This document shows positions 55,011 to 64,000 of a DNA stretch of 64,000 nucleotides, piece after piece. This DNA comes from Bradyrhizobium guangdongense. GTDB lineage: Bacteria > Pseudomonadota > Alphaproteobacteria > Rhizobiales > Xanthobacteraceae. The notes under the pieces were generated by a model, which did not search any database, was not told the origin of the DNA, and saw only the letters and a program-made list of their open reading frames with translations. The first letter of the stretch is position 1; the number at the start of each line of letters is the position of its first letter. Where the stretch lies: assembly GCF_004114975.1 (NCBI RefSeq), contig NZ_CP030051.1, positions 3,410,001-3,474,000 of the forward strand, written 5' to 3'. Both the position numbers and the translations under genes were made by a program.

Positions 55011-56070
55011 GGTGCGCCTCCGCGGAGGCAATGCCCCTGCCGAAGAGTACGGACGCAACGCTCAGGCAGACGAGCGAGCAAAGTCCGGTGAGCGCAACAG
55101 CAGAGGGCCGGACGAAGGCGGGGACGATCAACCACGCAAAATGCAGGCTGGTCCCGAGCAGCAGCAGAACACCGACCGCGCGCAACCCCGCGCGGCTGCG
55201 GCGCACGCGAGTGAGCAGGAGCATTGCGAAGGGCAAAACGGCTCCGAGCGCAAAGGTCGCAATCAGCAAGCCGGTCCAGGCTTCCGAGGCGCGCCTGAGG
55301 AACCACGCGGCCTTGTGAGGCAGATCCCCATACCAGGCGACGACGAACGTCATGTATTCGAGATAGACGACGCCCAGCAACGTTGCCATCAAGAGCATGC
55401 CGATATCGCCCCACGCGTCGCCCGCGACGTCCGAGGTGCCGAACACTGCTGCGACGCCCAGCGCCGCCAAGAATTGTTGTATGGTAATCATGGACGCGAA
55501 CGCGGTGGATACGTAATGGGGTTCGACCGAAAGGAACCAGTCGACCGCGACCATGCTGATCGTGAGACCGAAGAAGGCAAGGCCGAGCGCGGCCAGCAGC
55601 CGCCCGCCGAGACCCGACGCAAAGATCACAGCAAGCGCAGACCATCCGGCGAGGGCGACGGCCGCGCGCAGGATGAATGACGTCTGGCCCAGATACCAGA
55701 CTGCGACATCCGGCTTGATCTGGCCGGGATCCGCAGCCCAGGGATAGATGGATGGCAGGCCGGCGAGGACCGGGAGGCAGGCGATGGCGACGAGCGGCAT
55801 CATGGCGGCCAGCGCACGCAGTGTCGGTCCGGCGACGACGCCCCAACGTCCGCCGGTCAGGCGGTGGATGAGCAGCAATGTCATGCTTCCGATGGGGGCG
55901 CAGCTCCATATCGCGAACGCGACAAGCCAGCCTCGCAGCAGGGCTGGATAGGGACCCAGGCGTCCGGCAGCCAGTACCAGCGCGGCCGCGAGTGTCAGCA
56001 GGGAAACACCGACCGCAACGCCTGGCCTGCCGAATGCACCAAGGGTTTGGTGGCGCAGCGTGGCAATCAT
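55000..56070 (-). CDS. actF: Alternative complex III membrane subunit ActF (NrfD-like)
   Basis: A 356-residue integral membrane protein with about 10 helices, the second, smaller NrfD-like ACIII subunit. Recognisable segments: LLRGWLVAFAIWSCAPIGSM, SVEPHYVSTAFASMITIQQF and VVYLEYMTFVVAWYGDLPHK. It forms part of the quinol-binding membrane module. The ATG at 56070 overlaps the ActE stop by 4 nt and is preferred over upstream in-frame starts. Confidence 0.9.
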   Translation of the reverse strand: MIATLRHQTLGAFGRPGVAVGVSLLTLAAALVLAAGRLGPYPALLRGWLVAFAIWSCAPIGSMTLLLIHRLTGGRWGVVAGPTLRALAAMMPLVAIACLPVLAGLPSIYPWAADPGQIKPDVAVWYLGQTSFILRAAVALAGWSALAVIFASGLGGRLLAALGLAFFGLTISMVAVDWFLSVEPHYVSTAFASMITIQQFLAALGVAAVFGTSDVAGDAWGDIGMLLMATLLGVVYLEYMTFVVAWYGDLPHKAAWFLRRASEAWTGLLIATFALGAVLPFAMLLLTRVRRSRAGLRAVGVLLLLGTSLHFAWLIVPAFVRPSAVALTGLCSLVCLSVASVLFGRGIASAEAHHAG

Positions 56071-56597
56071 GGCAGCTTGCTCCTCAGCTGCGGCACGTCC
56101 GCCATGTCGGTGTGCTGCGATTGCTGGAGCGCGCGGATATAAGCGACGATGGCCCAACGGTCGCGCGGCTCGACCCGGGCCGCATAGGAATACATCGCGC
56201 CGTAGCCGTTGGTGATCACGTCGAAGAAGTGCCGTGCGTCGGCCGCACGAAGCCGGGCGGAATGGTAGGAGGGCGGGGCGGGAAAGCCGCGCTGCACGAT
56301 CATGCCGTCGCCATGCCCGGAGAGCCCATGACAGGGGGAGCAGTAGATGTCGTAACGCTCCTGGCCGCGCGACAGCAGCGCCATGTCGACGCCCGGCGGC
56401 GTCGACACCTGCTGCGTGCGCTCCAGATCACCCTGCGCGACGGTGCCTGTCGGCGGGGATTGGGCCTCGGTGCCGTCCCTGAACAGTGCGGCCTTCGAGA
56501 ACGTGCCGTAGCGATTCTGCTGGGACATGGAATGATCGCCGCAGCCTCCGAGCGCGGCTGATAGCATCATCAAACATGCCAGCCGCCGCATGGTCAT
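56067..56597 (-). CDS. actE: Alternative complex III monoheme cytochrome ActE (lipoprotein)
   Basis: A 176-residue protein. N-terminal lipoprotein signal with a lipobox ending LGGC (Cys19), then one cytochrome c domain with CSPCH (residues 86-90) and the axial region PPSYHSARL. It is the periplasmic, lipid-anchored electron exit of ACIII. Start ATG 56597 overlaps the ActD stop; an ATG six nt downstream is possible. Confidence 0.9.
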   Translation of the reverse strand: MTMRRLACLMMLSAALGGCGDHSMSQQNRYGTFSKAALFRDGTEAQSPPTGTVAQGDLERTQQVSTPPGVDMALLSRGQERYDIYCSPCHGLSGHGDGMIVQRGFPAPPSYHSARLRAADARHFFDVITNGYGAMYSYAARVEPRDRWAIVAYIRALQQSQHTDMADVPQLRSKLP

Positions 56598-57112
56598 GGC
56601 TCGCGAAGCTCCGTGACGGCAACGGCTCCTGCCTCGGTGAGCACCGTCCGCAAATCGGCTGTGTTGTCTCCCGACGCCGTCAGCAGAAAATAGCGATCCT
56701 GCGTGGCGCGCTCGAAGCCCGGAATGTCGAACAAGGCGTCGTGCAGCCGCGGCAGGCGGCACGACCGAAAAAAAGCGATCACGCCGCTGAGCGCAGCGGC
56801 AAAAATGCCGATTTCGAAGGGGACCAGCAGGAACACCTGCCAGGAATTGAGCGGCCGTCCGCCGCTGTCGATCGGATAGTCGATCACCGCGCTGTACCAT
56901 TGCAATGCGAACGCGAAGGCCGCCGTCGTGAGCCCGCCGACCAGCATCGCGACACGAATCCGCGAACGGTCCAGCCCGAGATGGTCAGCCAGGTCCTCGA
57001 TCGGATAGGGCGTGAAGGCCTCGAGGGCCGCATGCCCGGCGCCTCTCACGCGCTGCAGCGCCGCCTTCAGCGTTTCGCCATCCATGAACTCCGCCAGCAG
57101 CTTCTCTGTCAT
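56594..57112 (-). CDS. actD: Alternative complex III subunit ActD (DUF3341)
   Basis: A 172-residue protein of the DUF3341 type. A short cytoplasmic head (LLAEFMDGETLKAALQRVRG, FTPYPIEDLADHLGLDRSRI) is followed by two membrane helices and a cytoplasmic tail. The FTPYPIEDL motif is characteristic. It is a structural membrane subunit of ACIII. Overlaps ActC by 4 nt. Confidence 0.92.
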   Translation of the reverse strand: MTEKLLAEFMDGETLKAALQRVRGAGHAALEAFTPYPIEDLADHLGLDRSRIRVAMLVGGLTTAAFAFALQWYSAVIDYPIDSGGRPLNSWQVFLLVPFEIGIFAAALSGVIAFFRSCRLPRLHDALFDIPGFERATQDRYFLLTASGDNTADLRTVLTEAGAVAVTELREP

Positions 57113-58476
57113 GCGGCTTGCTCCTCATGGGCGAGTTGGCGCATGTCGAACATGGAGACGCTCGGCACCAGCCTCATGAACAGCAGGAACAAAAACGCGA
57201 AGAAACCGAGCGGCGCGACCAGGAAGCTCCAGTCCCAGAAGGTGAAGTGGAAGCTGCGCCAGAGCGAGGGCATGTAGCCGTGTGAGAGCGTGTTCCAGAC
57301 GATCAGAATGCGCTCGAGCCACATGCCGATGTTGATCGCGATGGCGACCGGTATCAGCACCAGCAGCGAACGTCGCGCAAACGGCCACCACAGGATCTGC
57401 GGGATGAGGCAGTTGCAGGCCAGCAAGGCCCAGTACAGTGGCGCGTATGTGCCGGTGAATTCGAAGCGCACTGCCTCCCGCTCGGCGTGCTCGCCGCCAT
57501 ACCAGCCCATGAACCATTCGGTGGCATAGGAGTAGAACATGACGATGGACGCCATCAGCAGGATGCGGGCCATTGCGTCGAAATGGCGCGGCGTGATGAT
57601 GGCCTGGAGGCTAAGACCCCACCGGATCGCGGCCGCGAGCACCACGACCATGGCGAAACCCGAATACATCGCGCCGACGACGAAGTAGGGCGGGAAGATG
57701 CTCTCCTGCCAGCCGGGCATGAGGCTGGCCGCGAAGTCGAGACCAACGATGGAATGCACGGAGCAGACGAGTGGGACGCCCAAGGCAGCCATCGTCGTAT
57801 GCAGCGTTTCCAGGCGAGACCATTCCCGCGCCGAGCCGCGCCATCCGACTGCAAAAGCGCCGTAGAGCAGCTGGCCGGCCCGATGGGGCGTGCGGTCACG
57901 CATGGTGGCGAGGTCAGGGATGAGACTGACGTACCAGAACAACAGCGAGAACAGCAGGTAGCTGATGATGGCCCAGAAGTCCCATACAAGGGCGCTGCGC
58001 CATTGCGGCCAGAGTGCCATGGTGTTCGGATAGGGCGCGAGCCAGTACGCGTAGATCGGCCGTCCGAGGTGGATGATCGGCATCAGCCCCGCGATCGCGA
58101 CGGCGAACAGCGTCATGGCTTCCGCGAAGCGGTTGATCGAGGCGCGCCATCTCTGCCGCGTCAGCAGCAACATCGCCGAAATCAGAGTGCCTGCATTACC
58201 GATGCCGATCCACCAGACGTAGTTCGCAATCGCGACACCCCATACGATGGTCGAGTTGATGCCCCAGATGCCGATGCCCTGATAGAAAAGCCAGATGATT
58301 GCTCCGAGCAGCCAGAGCACGAAGGGGAAGGTGATGAGGAGCGCGAACCACCAGCTTCTGCCGAAACCGGTGAAGAGCGGATCCGCGATCGCTTGCGTGA
58401 TGGCGACGTCACCTGCGCGCCCGGACGAGATCCAACGGTGTGCCGGAGGGTCCCGGGCCACGAGAACCTTACTCAT
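57109..58476 (-). CDS. actC: Alternative complex III membrane subunit ActC (NrfD-like)
   Basis: A 455-residue integral membrane protein with about 10 helices. Typical features are the N-terminal VWWIGIGNAGTLISAMLLLT and SIVGLDFAASLMPGWQESIF, characteristic of NrfD/PsrC-like ACIII subunits. It carries the proposed quinol-oxidising site next to ActB. Overlaps both neighbours by 4 nt. Confidence 0.93.
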   Translation of the reverse strand: MSKVLVARDPPAHRWISSGRAGDVAITQAIADPLFTGFGRSWWFALLITFPFVLWLLGAIIWLFYQGIGIWGINSTIVWGVAIANYVWWIGIGNAGTLISAMLLLTRQRWRASINRFAEAMTLFAVAIAGLMPIIHLGRPIYAYWLAPYPNTMALWPQWRSALVWDFWAIISYLLFSLLFWYVSLIPDLATMRDRTPHRAGQLLYGAFAVGWRGSAREWSRLETLHTTMAALGVPLVCSVHSIVGLDFAASLMPGWQESIFPPYFVVGAMYSGFAMVVVLAAAIRWGLSLQAIITPRHFDAMARILLMASIVMFYSYATEWFMGWYGGEHAEREAVRFEFTGTYAPLYWALLACNCLIPQILWWPFARRSLLVLIPVAIAINIGMWLERILIVWNTLSHGYMPSLWRSFHFTFWDWSFLVAPLGFFAFLFLLFMRLVPSVSMFDMRQLAHEEQAA

Positions 58477-61334
58477 GTCCGTTCCTCCGCGTCCGGCCCG
58501 GCCGGGTTGCGAACATCGGCCAGGTAGGTCGTCCGAGGGCGCGTGCCGAGATGGCCTAACAGGGCATAGTGGCGCGGATCGGCCTTGCGCGTGTTGACCT
58601 CCGCTTCAGGCTGGTTCATGTCCCCGAAACTGATGGCGCGAGTGGGGCAGGCATTCTGACATGCGGTCCGGACTTCATCGGGATCTATCGCACGGTTCTC
58701 GCGTTCCGCGGCCCGCCTGGCTGCGCTGATTCTTTGAACACAATAGGTGCATTTCTCCATCACCCCGCGCGCGCGAACGGTCACTTCCGGGTTCTTCTGT
58801 CCGCGATAGGAATCCGCGCCGAGGTTGCCGTATTCCTCGCCATCCGCGTAGCCGAAGAAATTGAACCGCCGCACCTTGTACGGGCAGTTCGCCTCGCAGA
58901 AGCGGGTCCCGATGCAGCGATTGTAGACCTGAGCATTCAGGCCTTCATGATCGTGGACGGACGCTGCAACCGGGCAGACCGGCTCGCACGGCGCATGCTC
59001 GCAATGCATGCAGGGGACCGGTTGAAAGCCGAGCTGCGGGTCGTCGGTGGCGCCGTGATCGTAAACGTCGACACGCATCCAGTGCATGTCCCGTCCCATT
59101 GCGACCTGCTCCGGTCCCACGACGGGAACGTTGTTCTCGGCCTGACAAGATACCACGCAGGCGTTGCAACCAATGCAAACCGACGTATCGATCACCATGG
59201 CCCAGGCATGCCCGTCGTCGGTCTTCGGGGGGCGAGGCATCAAGCTAGGTTGGTCGGGGGGCGTCGTCGAGGGCAGCGCGCGGCCAAGTTGATACGACGG
59301 ATATAATTGGCGGACGTCTTCTGGCGTTCGGACGATGTTCTGGGTCGTCAGTATCGGTTCTCGACGTCCCGTCCGCGTGATCGAAACCTGCGCAAGGCGC
59401 CAGGGGTTGTCCGAGGTTCGGAGAGCATAAGCATTGGCGCCGACGCCATTGCCGATTGCGCCGGCTTTTTGCCGGCCTCCGCCAAACGTAAGCGCACAGA
59501 CTCCGATCGCTGAACCGGGTTCGATCAGGACGGGGACTTCGATCGACCGGCCAACCGCGGCGATCGCCACGAGCTCGCCGGATTGGATGCCAAGCCGGCT
59601 TGCATCCTTCGGATGCAAAGCTAGCGCATTGCCCCAGACTTGTTTGCTCAGCGGTTTCGGACATTCCTGCAGCCAAGCGTTGTTGGCAAACGAGCCGTCC
59701 CACATGCAAGGGTCGGGACGAAGAACCAGGCTGAGACCGTTCTTCTTCTCCTGAGCTTCGGCGCCCGTACTCGAGGGGGAGACCGATACAGCAGGTTTCA
59801 CGGCAGGAGCGCCGGTTCCCGGAATGACGCCCTCTTGCAGCACCCGTTGCCACCACGCCTCGAAATCTTCCGGAGCCGCATCGCGCCAAGTCTGTCGAAC
59901 CAGCTCATAGGAGCTCGCGTCCTGTTCACCGGCCATCCAGGCCAGAACCTCGTGAATGCCGAAGCTGCTGTACAGAGGCTTGATCAAAGGTTGGACGATG
60001 CTCGCTGTCCCGTCGCTGGCCCGCAAATCTGACCACGCCTCGAGCTGATGATTCTGCGGCACATGCCAAGTCGCGAGAGCGGCGGTCTCGTCGACATACT
60101 CTCCCATATGCAGCCGAAACTGCGCCTTCTGCGCTCTCGCCTCGAATTGCAAATCGACCGGCGCGTCATAACCCGGGTTGGCGCCGATGATAAAAAGCTG
60201 ACGCACGCGCCCGCCCTCGAGATCATCGGCGAGCTGTTGAAGCGTTCCGGCCTGCCTGCCCGAGGGAGTGTGATCGATCGGATCGATGAGCCGAACGGGT
60301 GCATTCAGCTGGGCGTTTATCCAGTGCGCAATTGCGTGGACTTCCTTCGACATCCCAGGCCCTGCGACGACGAGCGCTTCGCTCTTGTGAGCATTCAGGT
60401 CCAGCAAGATGTTTCGGAGCAGCAGGCGCTCACGCTCAGGAAGCTCGGGCGCGCCAATCGGCGCGCCGAGTTCCCGTGCCAGGCTTGCGGCGAACTGCTC
60501 GATTGCTTCGGGGCGGAGAGCAAGGCGTTCGTCTGCCTTGGCTCCGGTCAACGAGAGCGCACTTTCGAGGCAATAGAGGCGGGAGAAGGCGTTGGCGTCG
60601 TTGCGGCGCATTGCGAAGCCGCGGCCAATTCGTATCTGGTCGGGCCCGTGCCCCAGGGGATCGGCATCGAGGGCGACGATCATCCGTGCTTGCGCGAAAT
60701 CGGCCAAGCTGCAAACGGCCTGACCAAAAGCGAGTTGCGCACCCTGACGCGCGTTCTCGTCGTCGGTCGGATCGTAGGCGTGCCAAGCCGCGGTCGGGAA
60801 CGCCTGAAGCAGACCATCGATTTGGCGTAGAAGAGTGGGGGAGGTGGTGCGGCAGGTCAACAGGCGCAGGCCATCCCCTTGACGACTGCGGGCCTCGGTC
60901 AGCTCTGAGGTAAGCACTCCAAGGAGCGCTTCGCGCGACGCTATGGCGCCCTTGTGCAGAATGGTACGCGAGCGGTCTGGATCATAGAGCGAGAGAACGG
61001 CGGCTTCGGCGAAAACATCGGTGGCTCCAAGGCTGCCCGGATGACGCGGGTTGCCTTCCACCTTGATCGGCCGGCCGTCTACCGAGGTCACGATCACGCC
61101 GCGGCCGATGCCGGCCAATCCCAGTGTCGTCGCGAACTTCAGCGCTTCGCCGGGAACGATCCGTTCCGGCATCCTGACATAGGGCAGGATTTGCTCGTCC
61201 GGTTTGCTGCAGGCCGCGAGGCCACTTGCCATGCCGGTCGCGAGCAGGCCGAGTGCCTGACGGCGGTTGAGCTTGCTGGGCCGAACCGGGTCGGGGCGCG
61301 TCGGCAATTCTTTCAGCGGTGGCATATGGTGCAA
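58473..61334 (-). CDS. actB: Alternative complex III large subunit ActB (molybdopterin-like + iron-sulfur fusion)
   Basis: A 953-residue exported protein. N-terminal twin-arginine-like signal (LNRRQALGLLATGMASGLAA). Residues about 60-680 form a molybdopterin-oxidoreductase-like fold that in ACIII carries no Mo cofactor. The C-terminal about 250 residues carry four Cys clusters: CIGCNACVVSC, CMHCEHAPCEPVCP, CIGTRFCEANCP (one Cys replaced by Thr, as in a 3Fe-4S site) and CTYCVQRI with CQNACP. It passes electrons from quinol to the hemes. The start may be the ATG at 61325; the frame overlaps actA by 22 nt. Confidence 0.95.
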   Translation of the reverse strand: MHHMPPLKELPTRPDPVRPSKLNRRQALGLLATGMASGLAACSKPDEQILPYVRMPERIVPGEALKFATTLGLAGIGRGVIVTSVDGRPIKVEGNPRHPGSLGATDVFAEAAVLSLYDPDRSRTILHKGAIASREALLGVLTSELTEARSRQGDGLRLLTCRTTSPTLLRQIDGLLQAFPTAAWHAYDPTDDENARQGAQLAFGQAVCSLADFAQARMIVALDADPLGHGPDQIRIGRGFAMRRNDANAFSRLYCLESALSLTGAKADERLALRPEAIEQFAASLARELGAPIGAPELPERERLLLRNILLDLNAHKSEALVVAGPGMSKEVHAIAHWINAQLNAPVRLIDPIDHTPSGRQAGTLQQLADDLEGGRVRQLFIIGANPGYDAPVDLQFEARAQKAQFRLHMGEYVDETAALATWHVPQNHQLEAWSDLRASDGTASIVQPLIKPLYSSFGIHEVLAWMAGEQDASSYELVRQTWRDAAPEDFEAWWQRVLQEGVIPGTGAPAVKPAVSVSPSSTGAEAQEKKNGLSLVLRPDPCMWDGSFANNAWLQECPKPLSKQVWGNALALHPKDASRLGIQSGELVAIAAVGRSIEVPVLIEPGSAIGVCALTFGGGRQKAGAIGNGVGANAYALRTSDNPWRLAQVSITRTGRREPILTTQNIVRTPEDVRQLYPSYQLGRALPSTTPPDQPSLMPRPPKTDDGHAWAMVIDTSVCIGCNACVVSCQAENNVPVVGPEQVAMGRDMHWMRVDVYDHGATDDPQLGFQPVPCMHCEHAPCEPVCPVAASVHDHEGLNAQVYNRCIGTRFCEANCPYKVRRFNFFGYADGEEYGNLGADSYRGQKNPEVTVRARGVMEKCTYCVQRISAARRAAERENRAIDPDEVRTACQNACPTRAISFGDMNQPEAEVNTRKADPRHYALLGHLGTRPRTTYLADVRNPAGPDAEERT

Positions 61335-61966
61335 TCCGTCAGATGACCGGTCTTGATGTGGTAAGTTGCGGCGAGCTTGGACCCCGCCTCGCTCTGGTTC
61401 TTCGGCGCTTGCCAGTTCGGATCGAAAACCGCCTCGGGAGGACGCAAGTGAGGCTCAGGGTTACGATGGCAGTCGAGGCACCATTGCATCGTAAGAGGAG
61501 CTGCTTGCCGCATCAGCCGCATCTGTCCGACGTCGCCATGACAGGTGGTGCATCCCACTCCTTTTGCGACGTGGACCGAATGATCAAAATAGACATAGTC
61601 GGGAAGCCGGTTGACGCGCGTCCAAGCCATCGGCTTGTTACCGGCAAGGCTCTCCCGTACCGGCGCCAGCATCTGCGCATTCGTCCAGATCTGCGAATGA
61701 CAGGTCATGCAGGTCTCGGTCGGAGGAATGCCGGCAAAGCGCGCCTTCTCCACGGAGGTGTGGCAATAGCGGCAATCGAGGCCGAGCCCGGAAACATGAT
61801 GCTCGTGGCTGAACGGCACCGGCTGATTCCGGGTGACGTTCTGGTTGGTGACGTAAGGAGACCGCATCACCTCATAGGAGAGCCCAACTGCAAGCACCGG
61901 TGCTGCTCCAATAGACGCCATGACCAAGGTCGCAATCGTGTTTGCGCCTGGACGAAAGAGCTGCAT
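61313..61966 (-). CDS. actA: Alternative complex III pentaheme cytochrome ActA
   Basis: A 217-residue protein with an N-terminal membrane anchor (ANTIATLVMASIGAAPVLAV) and five CxxCH motifs (CRYCH, CMTCH, CTTCH, CLDCH, CTICH). This is the expected heme number for ActA. It also has FSHEHH near the N-terminus, a typical axial ligand region. It starts 27 nt downstream of the molybdoenzyme gene, after a GGGGGCG box, so it likely shares a transcript. Confidence 0.95.
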   Translation of the reverse strand: MQLFRPGANTIATLVMASIGAAPVLAVGLSYEVMRSPYVTNQNVTRNQPVPFSHEHHVSGLGLDCRYCHTSVEKARFAGIPPTETCMTCHSQIWTNAQMLAPVRESLAGNKPMAWTRVNRLPDYVYFDHSVHVAKGVGCTTCHGDVGQMRLMRQAAPLTMQWCLDCHRNPEPHLRPPEAVFDPNWQAPKNQSEAGSKLAATYHIKTGHLTDCTICHR

Positions 61967-61993
61967 TGTTCGCCCCCAACCGCGCTAAGACGC

Positions 61994-64000
61994 TCACGCG
62001 CGAATTCGGACAGGAACTGATTTTGCGGCCGGCGTCTTCGAATGTATGTCGTGGTGCGACAGCGGGATCAGCGGGTTCATTTCCGGATAGTAGGCACCGA
62101 CGCAGCCGTCCGGCAGTCTGAACGGGGTCACCTTGAGCGGCCCGACCTCCCGCGCCACGCCATCCTCGGCGTCGCTGACCAGGAAGACCATTTGGCCCTC
62201 CTGGAGGCCGGCGCGCGCGATATCGTCTGGATTCATCAGCAGCACGTCCCTTGTGCCCGCAATGCCCCTCATCCGATCGCTGTAGCCGTAGATCGTCGTA
62301 TTGAACTGATCGTTGCTGCGCATGGTCAGCAATCGGTAGCGCCCGGGCGCATCCGGGAAGCCGGTCGAACTGAGCGTCTCGGGGACGGTAAACTCGGCCT
62401 TGCCGCTTTCCGTCTTCCAGATCCGTTCGCGGGCCGAATTGCCGCGATAGAAACCGCCGGGCGTGAACATCCGTGCGTTGAAGTCGTGGAATTCGTCTGG
62501 ATAAGTCTCTGCGATCTCGTTGCGGATCAGATCGTAGTTGCCGACCCATTCATCCCATTTGAGTTTCGGGTTGGGGGCCAGGATCGACTGGGCGAGGCCA
62601 GCGACGATCGCGACCTCGGATTTCAGGTGTTCGCTTGCTGGCTTGCGCAGCCCAATCGAGCCCTGGATGCAACTGAAAGTGTCTTCCATGGTCACGGCTT
62701 GCTGCCCGCTAGCTTGGATATCCTCCTCCGTCCGGCCGAGGCACGGCAAGAGATAGGCGGCCTTGCCGTGCACGAGATGGCTCCTGTTGAGCTTGGTGGC
62801 GATCTGAACCGTCAGCTCCAGCCCGTGCCAAGCCTCTTCCATCTTCGATCGTTCGGGGATGGCGCGCACGAAATTTCCACCCAATCCGACGAAGGCCCTG
62901 ACCTTGCCGGCGAGAACGCCTTCGCAAGTTTCGACGGTGTTCATGCCCTTCTCGCGCGGCGGCTCGAACCCGAACTGCTTGGCGTACTTGTCGAGAGGGA
63001 CGAGCTTGGGCTTTTCCGAGATGCCGACCGTGCGCTGACCCTGCACATTCGAATGCCCACGCACCGGCGAGATTCCCGTGCCGTCTCGGCCGATGTTTCC
63101 CTTCAGAAGCAGCATGTTGACGAGCATGGCCACGTTTTGGAATCCGTGCACGTGCTGGGTCAGTCCCATGCCATAGATCCCGATCACGCGGTCTGCCTCG
63201 ACATAGACCTGCGCGGCTCCCTCGATGACCGCTCGGCTGAGGCCAGAGGCGGCTTCGATGTCGCCCCAGGAAATCGCTCGGACCTTGGCTTCGAACTCTT
63301 CGAAGCCATGCGTGTGCTGTTCGACGAAGGGAGCATCGATGACACGTTTGCCCTGCTGCTTGGCCGCATCGTCAGCCGCAAACACATGCTTGCAGATTCC
63401 GACAATGACGGCGATGTCGCCGCCAACCTTCACCTGGTGGTACTGGCTGCTGATCTGCGTGCTTTTGCCTGTCAGCATCTCCGCCGGGTTCTGCGGATTG
63501 ATGAAGACCTCAAGGCCCTTTTCGCGCACGGGATTGAAAGTAATAATCTGAACGCCGCGCTTGGCCGCATCCTGGAGTGGATGCAGAAAGCGAGGGCTGT
63601 TCGATCCGGTATTCTGCCCAAAGAAGAACATCGCGTCGCAGTTGCTGAGATCGTCGAAGACGACGGTTCCGACGCCGGCGCCAATCAGCTTCTTCAGCGC
63701 CACCGACGTGGTTTCGTGGCACATGTTCGAACTGTCGGGCAGGTTGTTGTTGCCATAGACCCGCGCGAACAGGGCATAGAGGTAGGAGGTCTCGAGGCTG
63801 GCACGGCCCGACGAATAGAACACGACCGACTTGGGATCGAGCGCCTTGAGCTGCAAACCGATCGCCTGAAAAGCTTCATCCCAGGAGCAGGGCACATATT
63901 TATCTGTGGCACTGTCGTAGCGCAGCGGATGGGTCAGTCGACCCTGCTGCTCGAGGTCGTAATCCTTCCAGCAGAGCAACTCTGTCACTGTGTGTTCGGC
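61994..64000 (-). CDS. FdhF/YdeP-family molybdopterin oxidoreductase, 5' partial
   Basis: The frame runs off the right edge; about 669 residues are visible and roughly 100 N-terminal residues are missing. It matches the formate-dehydrogenase-alpha-like FdhF/YdeP family: LEQQGRLTHPLRYDSATDKY, PDSSNMCHETTSVALKKLIG (the Cys in NMCHE as the expected Mo ligand), FFFGQNTGSNSPRFLHPLQD, and a C-terminal cofactor domain with LLTMRSNDQFNTTIYGYSDR. Members may oxidise formate or act in acid/redox stress. Its position directly upstream of actA is unusual. Confidence 0.88.
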   Translation of the reverse strand, partial: AEHTVTELLCWKDYDLEQQGRLTHPLRYDSATDKYVPCSWDEAFQAIGLQLKALDPKSVVFYSSGRASLETSYLYALFARVYGNNNLPDSSNMCHETTSVALKKLIGAGVGTVVFDDLSNCDAMFFFGQNTGSNSPRFLHPLQDAAKRGVQIITFNPVREKGLEVFINPQNPAEMLTGKSTQISSQYHQVKVGGDIAVIVGICKHVFAADDAAKQQGKRVIDAPFVEQHTHGFEEFEAKVRAISWGDIEAASGLSRAVIEGAAQVYVEADRVIGIYGMGLTQHVHGFQNVAMLVNMLLLKGNIGRDGTGISPVRGHSNVQGQRTVGISEKPKLVPLDKYAKQFGFEPPREKGMNTVETCEGVLAGKVRAFVGLGGNFVRAIPERSKMEEAWHGLELTVQIATKLNRSHLVHGKAAYLLPCLGRTEEDIQASGQQAVTMEDTFSCIQGSIGLRKPASEHLKSEVAIVAGLAQSILAPNPKLKWDEWVGNYDLIRNEIAETYPDEFHDFNARMFTPGGFYRGNSARERIWKTESGKAEFTVPETLSSTGFPDAPGRYRLLTMRSNDQFNTTIYGYSDRMRGIAGTRDVLLMNPDDIARAGLQEGQMVFLVSDAEDGVAREVGPLKVTPFRLPDGCVGAYYPEMNPLIPLSHHDIHSKTPAAKSVPVRIRA

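Noticed and set aside
1..64000. tRNA and rRNA genes
   Set aside because: No cloverleaf with the conserved T-arm and D-arm sequences, and no rRNA-like stretch, was recognised by eye; a tRNAscan/Rfam run would be the decisive test.

Overview
The window looks like a piece of the chromosome of a Bradyrhizobium-type alphaproteobacterium (Bradyrhizobiaceae). The basis is its high GC content, many short 'bradyrhizobial' conserved hypothetical genes, the abundance of two-component and cyclic-di-GMP genes, Tat-signal ABC_sub_bind proteins and Omp25-like barrels. The genus is inferred from familiarity with these families, not from a search.

Layout. 0-3 kb: the 3' part of an enolase-superfamily enzyme, an orphan succinate-dehydrogenase-type flavoprotein and msrA. 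3-11.5 kb: signalling genes, namely a FixJ-like regulator, a small histidine kinase, a single-domain receiver and a 2049-residue Ser/Thr-kinase-like/ATPase/GAF/PAS/histidine kinase whose kinase lobe lacks the DFG aspartate. 11.5-14.6 kb: decayed regulators (kinase tail, LysR fragment, frameshifted GAF/HWE kinase) around an intact DUF302 gene. 14.6-22.6 kb: small hypothetical genes, a Crp/Fnr regulator, a transglutaminase-like protein, a Zn metallopeptidase and a broken PAS gene. 22.9-24.6 kb: a frameshifted gene for a protein with about 34-residue tandem repeats. 25.3-33 kb: a hybrid kinase, an EAL protein, a BLUF photoreceptor and an MHYT-GGDEF-EAL protein. 33-37 kb: fasciclin and DoxX proteins and an intact IS with inverted repeats and a 6-bp target duplication. 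37-42 kb: a divergent LysR gene and a dabB-dabA inorganic-carbon pump. 42-44 kb: a DNA ligase gene split by a 1.1-kb membrane-protein insert and by a 151-bp MITE-like element, a second copy of which lies at 24.9 kb. 44-50 kb: an ABC-type binding protein, small genes, a serine-recombinase fragment, a DUF6065-like gene, a His-rich secreted protein and an outer-membrane barrel.

50.3-64 kb is one compact minus-strand gene train: an FdhF/YdeP-type molybdoenzyme, then actABCDEF (alternative complex III), a small membrane protein, a SCO copper chaperone and ctaCDEF of a caa3 oxidase whose subunit I carries the A2-type YSHP motif. Nearly every junction overlaps by 4-11 nt. The layout implies a complete quinol-to-oxygen branch (ACIII to caa3), with a molybdoenzyme possibly feeding it. 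With the DAB pump 8 kb away, one plausible reading is a module for respiratory or autotrophic growth, but the functional link between them is inference.

No rRNA, tRNA or CRISPR array was recognised.
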